NCBI GenBank assembly: GCA_947379685.1
Contig: CANCOG010000027.1
Coordinates: 1-19,372 of the forward strand
Direction: 5' to 3'
DNA: 19,372 nt
Source of the DNA: Flavipsychrobacter stenotrophus
Lineage (GTDB): Bacteria > Bacteroidota > Bacteroidia > Chitinophagales > Chitinophagaceae
Shown: in pieces, positions 16,001 to 19,372 of the stretch
How the letters are laid out: every line of letters starts with the position of its first letter
How positions within the stretch are numbered: the first letter of the stretch is position 1
Translations under genes and position numbers: made by a program
Notes under the pieces: generated by a model
What the model was told of the DNA's origin: nothing
Database searches by the model: none
Seen by the model: only the letters and a program-made list of their open reading frames with translations

Positions 16001-18328
16001 GTCGGCTATATATAAATTGTTGTTCTTGTCGAAGACTATACCATTGGGCCCACCGAAAGTAGCTGCTGTTGCAGCTCCTCCATCGCCGGAATAACTGGCG
16101 GCACCGGTACCTGCATAGGTAGTTATGGTATTACAGGAAAGCGGGTTGTTGACGTTAACCGTTTTCGTTCGGTTATACACCCCGCAATTGTTGAGCACCG
16201 TATAAGTCACGGTCGCAGTACCAGATGTGACCCCGGTAACAACCCCGCTGCTGCCCACTGTGGCCGTTGCAGCCGGGCGGCTGGTCCATATTCCGCCGGA
16301 AGTAGAATCAGCCAGTGTAATGGTATTTCCGTAAGCGACGGTAGATGGGCCTGTAATAACGGAAACCGTCGGCGCAGTTCCTGTGTCAACAGATAATAAG
16401 AAAGGAGGCGTATAAAAAGGAACTGACCCGCACCCTACCCTGCACCGTACCCAGGTATTATTAGGGAAATAAGTGCCGCATATATTTTTATCCCCGCCTG
16501 CAACACCATAGGTGGTTGCAGGTGCTATGCCAGTCCAAACCGAAGTATCGGTAGCGATCATCCATTGATAGCTGCTCACTGGCGGCCCACCAACAATACT
16601 GAGGACTGTCGTTCCAATAGGAATGGAACAATATTTTCCGGTCTGGTTAGAAGCTACAACGCGATATGAGCCCGGCGTGCAGCTTACTGACGAACAACCG
16701 GACCCTGAAACAGGCAATGTCAATGTTGGCCCGCCGCTTACTGCAAAAGTTATATTTCCTGAGTATGCAGACAGAGACCCGGGATGAAACGCCACTTCCC
16801 ATTCATAAATTGAACCGCCACCGGCAGAAAAAGAATATGTAGAATAGTAGGTGCCGGACACCTTAAGATAAAAATTAGATGGCATCGTTATTGTACCGGT
16901 AATTGAAGCCGTGCCCGACAAGATCGCAAAAGATAAAACCGGATAAGAGGAGAGGGTAGCACAACCAAAATTGAGCGAATCGGGCAGAAACACCATGACG
17001 GGAGCCCTTGAAGTATCATAAACCTGATGCTTGCTCGTGGTTCGCATTCCGCAGCTATTGAGTACAGTATAACTGATTGTGGCAAAACCAACGCCGGCAA
17101 CAGAATGTACAACACCAGTGTTGCTCACAGTGGCTACAGACAAATCAGAACTGCTCCAGGTACCTCCTGTTGTTGTCTCTGAAAGTGTCAGCGAATCATT
17201 CGCATTTAGTATGGCAGGCCCTGTGATGGATGCAACTGTAGGAGCGCTCCCGCAGTCTGTCCTGGTCTTTCTTACCGCAAAGTAATTTCCCCCTTCGGCG
17301 ATATACATATTTCCCGATGTATCCCAACAAAGCGATGTCATGCCGGTGAATTTTGCAGCGGTTGCTGCAATGCCGTCAGCTGTATATCCGACACCAGCAC
17401 CGATAGCTGTAAAAATTGCTCCTGATGAGGTAATTTTCCTTATTCTTCCATTACTCTGATCTGCCACAAACATGCCTCCCGAAGTATCCAGAAGCACATC
17501 CATGGGGCCACTCAAAAGCGCAGCCGTGGCCGCGCCGCCATCACCAGAAAAGCCGGAACTGGTGGAACCAGCGAATGTGGAGATAATGCCCGATGCTGAC
17601 ACCTTTCGCACACAATTTCCTGCGTACTCAGCGATGTAGAGGTTACCGGATGCATCGATGGCAAAACCCGCCGGATAGTTAAGCATGGCAGATGTTGCTG
17701 CCCCTCCGTCGCCTGAATGTCCACCGGTGCCATTACCCGCCACAGTATACACCAGGCCTGAAGTCGTTATTTTACGTACTTTGTTCGAATACACATCGGA
17801 GTAAAACAGGTTCCCATTCCTGTCAAACTGCAGGCGATAGCAGTCGACACGGGCTGCGGTTGCAGAAACCCCATCACTGGTAGAGGAACCGCCTCCGGCA
17901 AATGTAGAGATAGTACCCGCAGGAGTAACCTTCCGGATACGCCGATTACCCTGATCAGCGATATACAAATTCCCAAGCGTGTCAAATGCCAGTCCGGTTG
18001 GGTTATAAATAGCAGCAGCTGTTGCCGCACCACCATCGCCACTGAACCCGCCACCTGTACCAGACCCTGCATAGGTGGTGATGATTCCCGATGCCGAAAC
18101 CTTCCTGATACGACTATAGCTATAATCAGCAATATAAAGATTTCCGCTTCTGTCGGCCACTATGCTGTAGCAAATGCCAAAGGCTGCGTTGGTGGCCTGG
18201 CCGCCATCCCCATAATTACTTGCACCGCCAATGCCTGCGTAAGTAGTAATGATCTGCGCATGCGATGCGCCGGTGCAGCAAAGTACTGCCAACACCAAAA
18301 AAATCAGGGATTTCAAGGTACTTTTCAT
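10049..18328 (-). CDS. Giant surface protein 2: four NHL propellers, 14 Big_2 domains, T9SS sorting domain
   Basis: A 2759-residue modular protein. The signal peptide is residues 1-24 (STLKSLIFLVLAVLCCTG, cleavage likely after SHA). Modules in order: NHL propeller P1 (26-357), single Big_2 (361-439), ASH/choice-of-anchor-D-like domain (about 441-548, SLNFGCATLSS), Ig-like domain (about 550-648, SSYQWMIATD), single Big_2 (651-731), P2 (734-1070), single Big_2 (1071-1148), P3 (1151-1489), single Big_2 (1490-1566), P4 (1569-1900), ten tandem Big_2 (1901-2671), type A T9SS sorting domain (2672-2759; KVYPNPNNGSFTLELPEG, ending KVIIE). Every propeller block has exactly six NHL repeats. Relative to giant 1 it lacks GEVED domains and has three extra propellers, but units 3-10 of its Big_2 stalk match units 5-12 of giant 1 one by one. 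The role is inferred to be surface display or adhesion; no catalytic motif is visible. The frame is uninterrupted. Confidence 0.93.
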   Translation of the reverse strand: MKSTLKSLIFLVLAVLCCTGASHAQIITTYAGIGGASNYGDGGQATNAAFGICYSIVADRSGNLYIADYSYSRIRKVSASGIITTYAGSGTGGGFSGDGGAATAAAIYNPTGLAFDTLGNLYIADQGNRRIRKVTPAGTISTFAGGGSSTSDGVSATAARVDCYRLQFDRNGNLFYSDVYSNKVRKITTSGLVYTVAGNGTGGHSGDGGAATSAMLNYPAGFAIDASGNLYIAEYAGNCVRKVSASGIISTFAGSTSSGFSGDGGAATAALLSGPMDVLLDTSGGMFVADQSNGRIRKITSSGAIFTAIGAGVGYTADGIAATAAKFTGMTSLCWDTSGNMYIAEGGNYFAVRKTRTDCGSAPTVASITGPAILNANDSLTLSETTTGGTWSSSDLSVATVSNTGVVHSVAGVGFATISYTVLNSCGMRTTSKHQVYDTSRAPVMVFLPDSLNFGCATLSSYPVLSFAILSGTASITGTITMPSNFYLKVSGTYYSTYSFSAGGGSIYEWEVAFHPGSLSAYSGNITFAVSGGPTLTLPVSGSGCSSVSCTPGSYRVVASNQTGKYCSIPIGTTVLSIVGGPPVSSYQWMIATDTSVWTGIAPATTYGVAGGDKNICGTYFPNNTWVRCRVGCGSVPFYTPPFLLSVDTGTAPTVSVITGPSTVAYGNTITLADSTSGGIWTSRPAATATVGSSGVVTGVTSGTATVTYTVLNNCGVYNRTKTVNVNNPLSCNTITTYAGTGAASYSGDGGAATAATFGGPNGIVFDKNNNLYIADIGNNRVRKITPGGIISTIAGNGTAGFSGDGGAATAAMLSGPVSLAFDTSGNLYIGDFYNARIRRVSTSGVITSVAGNGTTGYSGDGGAATAAKINSPRSIAFDAANNLYIGDQGNYRVRKVTTSTGIITTFAGTGTAGYYGDGGQATAALINYVYGITFDTTGNLYIADAANHIRKVNLSGVISTIAGDGIGYNTGDGGQATAAGFNSPRAPIFDRSGNLYFADASASTIRKIAPSGIINSIAGTGTSGFSGDNGAGNLAKLNTPSGLAFDTSGNLFISDLSNYRIRKLSPGFTVNPVYGPATVAIGSTITLNDSTAGGSWSSSNTSLATVNSSGVVTGVSVGSDTISYTVSNICGTFSAFQVVSVTAGASSCNIITTIAGTGTAGNTGNGGAATAAQIYHPYKTVIDAAGNLYFTEQNGYYIRKVNTSGVISVVAGTGTAGYTGDGGAATAARINGAAGLIMDAAGNIYFADLTSAVIRKINTSGIISTIAGTGSTAHTGDGGLATAAALNSPSDIAFDVSGNLYVVEFAGHCVRKINTSGVISTIAGTPGSSGFSGDGGPATAALLHSPNGIAIDMYTNIYIADGLNHRIRKIRFDGMMSTCVGSGTAGFSGDGYSAISAALNTPSGLMVDQANNLYINDFGNNRVRKVIIVNGTISTIAGNGSTTATDGVMATASGINGPTGVSIDSVGNVFVADNGNNRIRRFTPGLAPISAVSGYSAVAIGAAITLTVKPSGGNWNSTDVTVETVTSTGVVTGVSSGIAAVQYTISNSCGTSYSSKFVTVSPPTSCNILTTIAGNATYGYYGDGGPSTASIINYPISVAADASGNVYFGDYYNHRIRKINTSGIISTYAGTDSGGHTGDGGQATNARLVAPSWMKADGAGNLYFIDGDYIRKITPAGIISTIAGNGYPGFAGDGGPATASQLSYPNGIAIDGAGNLLISDGNNYRIRKINTSGTISTIAGTGSSSFGGDGGPASAASFLPNGICVDAPGNIYFCDNANHRIRKINTSGIVSTIAGTGGSGSYSDGVPATTFRLTQPSSIAIDTSGNLYVGSNYYVNIFKIAPSGIISFFAGSNPGYYGDGGPATAGAFQWPRDVATDNYGNVYVADATNSVVRKVSAGGTALAAISGPSTVCPGGNITLTDATSGGTWSSSASSIATVDGGGVVIGVSIGTAVITYAVSGTCGAGSVTKTITVSGLPYMASIVGAGSVCAGASTTFTDSTSGGTWSSSNSSIATVNAATGSVTGVSAGSATITYTFTSSCGSVTTTKVITVNAGATTPAIITGSTSICTGSSSTLADATTGGTWSSTSIGVATINASGVVTGVSPGTALISYTVTNSCGSAARTTTVVVTSGSTAGTISGASTVCVGATTTFTNTTTGGTWSSSNTSIATINSSGVITGVTAGTATITYTVTSGCGSATTTRPITVSPAASAGTISGAATVCTGTTITLTSSVSGGTWTSSAPSIASVSTGGIVLPLSAGSVTISYAVSGTCGSAIATKSVAVSSAPVVSSISGASTICAALTTTLTDTATGGTWSSSNSSVASVNSSGIVTGVAAGSATISYVKTNACGTASAAKGMTVGSLPSAGTLSGATAVCTGTTITLSSTATGGTWLSSNTAVATVVASTGVVRGVTAGTVTITYYVSSTCATAIATRSITVAASGSAGTITGVAAVCRGASATLTNSVSGGTWSSSNATIASISSTGVVTGVAAGSVTITYTTTSGCGSAFATKAFTVNALPYVSIISGPSSVCTGTTVTMTDSFSGGGWISSNTAAATITSSGVVTGISAGSTIITYFITNGCGTSVKTKALTVSTATAGSLAGPSSVAVGASIVLTTTVSGGTWTSSNTSIATVGTSGIVRGVATGTDTVVYTVSTSCGAATVSKAISVTAHRGFASVEEATGSIKVYPNPNNGSFTLELPEGTSNATVMITDISGKVIEVKSNSEETMYFDMRQYAAGAYLIRVSADGRMYSQKVIIE
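10316..12628 (-). repeat. Tandem array of 10 Big_2 repeats in giant 2
   Basis: Ten units of about 77 residues (231 bp). Nine carry the VCxG plus CGT cysteine pair; the last (SSVAVG...TSCGA) lacks the first cysteine, as in giants 1 and 3. Unit 5 has GGIVLPL and unit 7 has TCATA, matching units 7 and 9 of giant 1. Confidence 0.9.
12629..13624 (-). repeat. NHL propeller P4 of giant 2 (six repeats)
   Basis: Six NHL units of 54-57 residues, from ILTTIAGNATYG to VVRKVSAGG. Unit 5 has the SDGVPAT variant of the GDGGxAT loop and a degenerate NIFKI in place of the usual RIRK. It is directly followed by the tandem Big_2 stalk, as is the single propeller of giant 1. Confidence 0.88.
13862..14878 (-). 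repeat. NHL propeller P3 of giant 2 (six repeats)
   Basis: Six NHL units from IITTIAGTGTAG to RIRRFTPG, flanked by single Big_2 domains at 14879-15118 and 13628-13861. Unit 6 carries TDGVMAT in place of GDGGxAT. Confidence 0.88.
15119..16129 (-). repeat. NHL propeller P2 of giant 2 (six repeats)
   Basis: Six NHL units from TITTYAGTG to RIRKLSPG, preceded by a single Big_2 domain (16136-16378) that ends in the SCN linker. Unit 6 has GDNGAGNLAKL in place of GDGGAATAAKL. Confidence 0.88.
17258..18253 (-). repeat. NHL propeller P1 of giant 2 (six repeats)
   Basis: Six NHL units starting one residue after the predicted signal-peptide cleavage site (IITTYAGIGG) and ending AVRKTRTDCG. Units 3 (SDGVSAT) and 6 (ADGIAAT) have the shortened loop variant. 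The block is the mature N-terminus of the protein. Confidence 0.88.
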
Positions 18329-18393
18329 AGATAGATGATTAAAGTGTTTTCTAAAGTTGCCGATGGAGATAAAAAACGAGTCAAATCGGCATG

Positions 18394-18401
18394 CAAATAT
18401 A
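18394..18401 (-). promoter_or_regulatory. Candidate -7 box for giant gene 2
   Basis: TATATTTG on the minus strand fits TAnnTTTG and is 65 nt before the ATG at 18328. The same octamer lies upstream of giant 1. A -33 TTTG at 19-21 nt is not seen. Confidence 0.3.
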
Positions 18402-18456
18402 TATAAATAACTAGCTCACTGAGGTTAATTAATTCGATTCTTTGAGCACTTATAAC

Positions 18457-18494
18457 AAAAAAATGCGGATACGCCCTAAAGCACATCCACATTT
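18457..18494 (-). terminator. Intrinsic terminator of giant surface gene 3
   Basis: AAATGCGGAT (18461-18470) faces ATCCACATTT (18485-18494) with one C/A mismatch on the plus strand. In the minus-strand RNA that position becomes a U-G wobble, so the stem is intact only in the sense of the giant gene. Seven T residues follow. It lies 26 nt after the stop at 18520. Confidence 0.85.
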
Positions 18495-18519
18495 CTCACA
18501 GTTATTAACTTTCAATTAA

Positions 18520-19372
18520 TTATTCAATGATCACCTTCTGACTATACATTTTGCCATCGGCGCTGACCCTAATCAGGTATGCACCGGCCGCATACTGCCG
18601 CATATCAAAATACATAGTTGGCTCGCTGTTCGATTTTACTTCTATCACTTTGCCGGTAATGTCTGTAATCATAACAGTAGCATTTGAAATGCCTTCCGGT
18701 AGCTCTAGGGTAAATGAGCCGCTGTTCGGGTTCGGATATACTTTTATGTTGTCGGTTGATTCTTCAACTGATGCAAACCCGCGATGAGCCGTAACAGAGA
18801 TCACTTTCGATACCGTAGCTGCACCGCAACTTGTTGAAACTGTATAGACAACTGTATCGGTTCCCGTTGCTACTCCACGAACAATGCCTGACGTGCTGAC
18901 CGTTGCTATGCTGGTATTGAGACTCGTCCAGGTACCACCGGATACTGTAGCAGTAAGAACAATAGACGCTCCAACTGCAACCGATGATGGGCCGCTTAAA
19001 GTACCCGCTGTTGCACTGGTAACTGTGAGCGACTTCGTTTTTACCGACGTGCCGCAACCGTTCGTGATAAAATAAGTAATAGTTGTTGACCCTGCTGATA
19101 TGCCTGTTACCACGCCAGAAGAAGTTATGGTAGCCGCAGCCGTATTGCTGCTGATCCAGCCACCACCACTGAATGAATCCGTCATTATAGTAGTTGTTCC
19201 CGCACAAACAGTAGAAGAGCCAGAAATAACCGAAACATACGGCAACGCATTAACCGTAAATGCCTTGGTTGCAAACGCCGATCCACAACCTGATGTGGTG
19301 GTATAAGTGATGGTTACGCTACCTGCAGCAATTCCTGTAACCACCCCGGTTGAACTAATAGAAGCAATAGAA
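18520..19372 (-). CDS. Giant surface protein 3, C-terminal part (Big_2 repeats and T9SS sorting domain)
   Basis: The frame is open to the right edge of the window, so the true start lies beyond it; the GTG at 19342-19344 is internal to a Big_2 repeat and is not a start. Visible from the edge are the end of one Big_2 repeat (SIASISSTGVVTG...), two full Big_2 repeats (LPYVSVISG..., ATAGTLSG...) and a type A T9SS sorting domain from 18786 down to 18523 (KVYPNPNSGSFTLELPEG, ending KVIIE). The last Big_2 lacks the first cysteine (SSVAVG), as in the paralogues. By eye the protein matches the end of giant 2 at roughly nine residues in ten, and the bases between stop and terminator (TATTAACTTTCAATTAA on the plus strand) are identical to those behind giant 2. 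It is inferred to be another surface-displayed modular protein. Confidence 0.92.
   Translation of the reverse strand, partial: SIASISSTGVVTGIAAGSVTITYTTTSGCGSAFATKAFTVNALPYVSVISGSSTVCAGTTTIMTDSFSGGGWISSNTAAATITSSGVVTGISAGSTTITYFITNGCGTSVKTKSLTVTSATAGTLSGPSSVAVGASIVLTATVSGGTWTSLNTSIATVSTSGIVRGVATGTDTVVYTVSTSCGAATVSKVISVTAHRGFASVEESTDNIKVYPNPNSGSFTLELPEGISNATVMITDITGKVIEVKSNSEPTMYFDMRQYAAGAYLIRVSADGKMYSQKVIIE

Noticed and set aside
10131..17285. Plus-strand frames opposite giant 2 (for example 10629-11063, 11337-11762, 14504-14890)
   Set aside because: Antisense shadows of the NHL and Big_2 repeats with the same low-complexity composition.
18520..19344. GTG at 19342-19344 as the start of a 274-residue gene
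   Set aside because: The frame continues without a stop to the window edge and the residues upstream continue the Big_2 repeat, so the GTG is internal.

Overview
The window looks like a Bacteroidota chromosome segment, probably from a gliding or soil/freshwater lineage such as Chitinophagales. The reasons are three type IX secretion (T9SS) type A C-terminal sorting domains, GEVED, NHL and Big_2 modules rich in Ser/Thr/Gly, absence of Shine-Dalgarno sequences, and several TAnnTTTG-type -7 boxes. The genus cannot be read from sequence alone.

Layout. Positions 1-321 (+) hold the C-terminal end of uvrA (excinuclease ATPase). Convergent to it, everything else lies on the minus strand. A secreted protein of unknown function is at 468-1193. 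An RhlE-type DEAD-box RNA helicase is at 1341-2597, with a strong terminator behind it and a long structured 5' leader. Methionine-R-sulfoxide reductase MsrB is at 2876-3328. These four are ordinary housekeeping or small genes.

From 3449 to the right edge the window is a tandem array of three paralogous giant cell-surface genes, all on the minus strand. Giant 1 (3512-9544, 2010 aa) has a signal peptide, two GEVED domains alternating with Ig-like and ASH-like domains, one block of six NHL repeats, twelve Big_2 Ig-like repeats and a T9SS sorting domain. Giant 2 (10049-18328, 2759 aa) has a signal peptide and four blocks of six NHL repeats, separated by single Big_2 domains (plus an ASH-like and an Ig-like domain in the first gap). 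Ten tandem Big_2 repeats and the same sorting domain follow. The third gene (18520 to beyond 19372) is seen only from its 3' end: about two and a half Big_2 repeats plus the sorting domain. Each gene is followed about 25 nt after its stop by a related intrinsic terminator, so the duplicated unit includes the terminator.

Inferred joint role: the three proteins would be exported by Sec, moved across the outer membrane by T9SS and left on the surface as long rods of disulfide-containing Ig domains carrying one or more six-bladed propellers. The ligand or partner is unknown. The most notable points are the strict six-repeat grouping of all 30 NHL repeats, the position-dependent cysteine pattern of the Big_2 domains, and the conserved 3' ends against reshuffled 5' ends of the paralogues.
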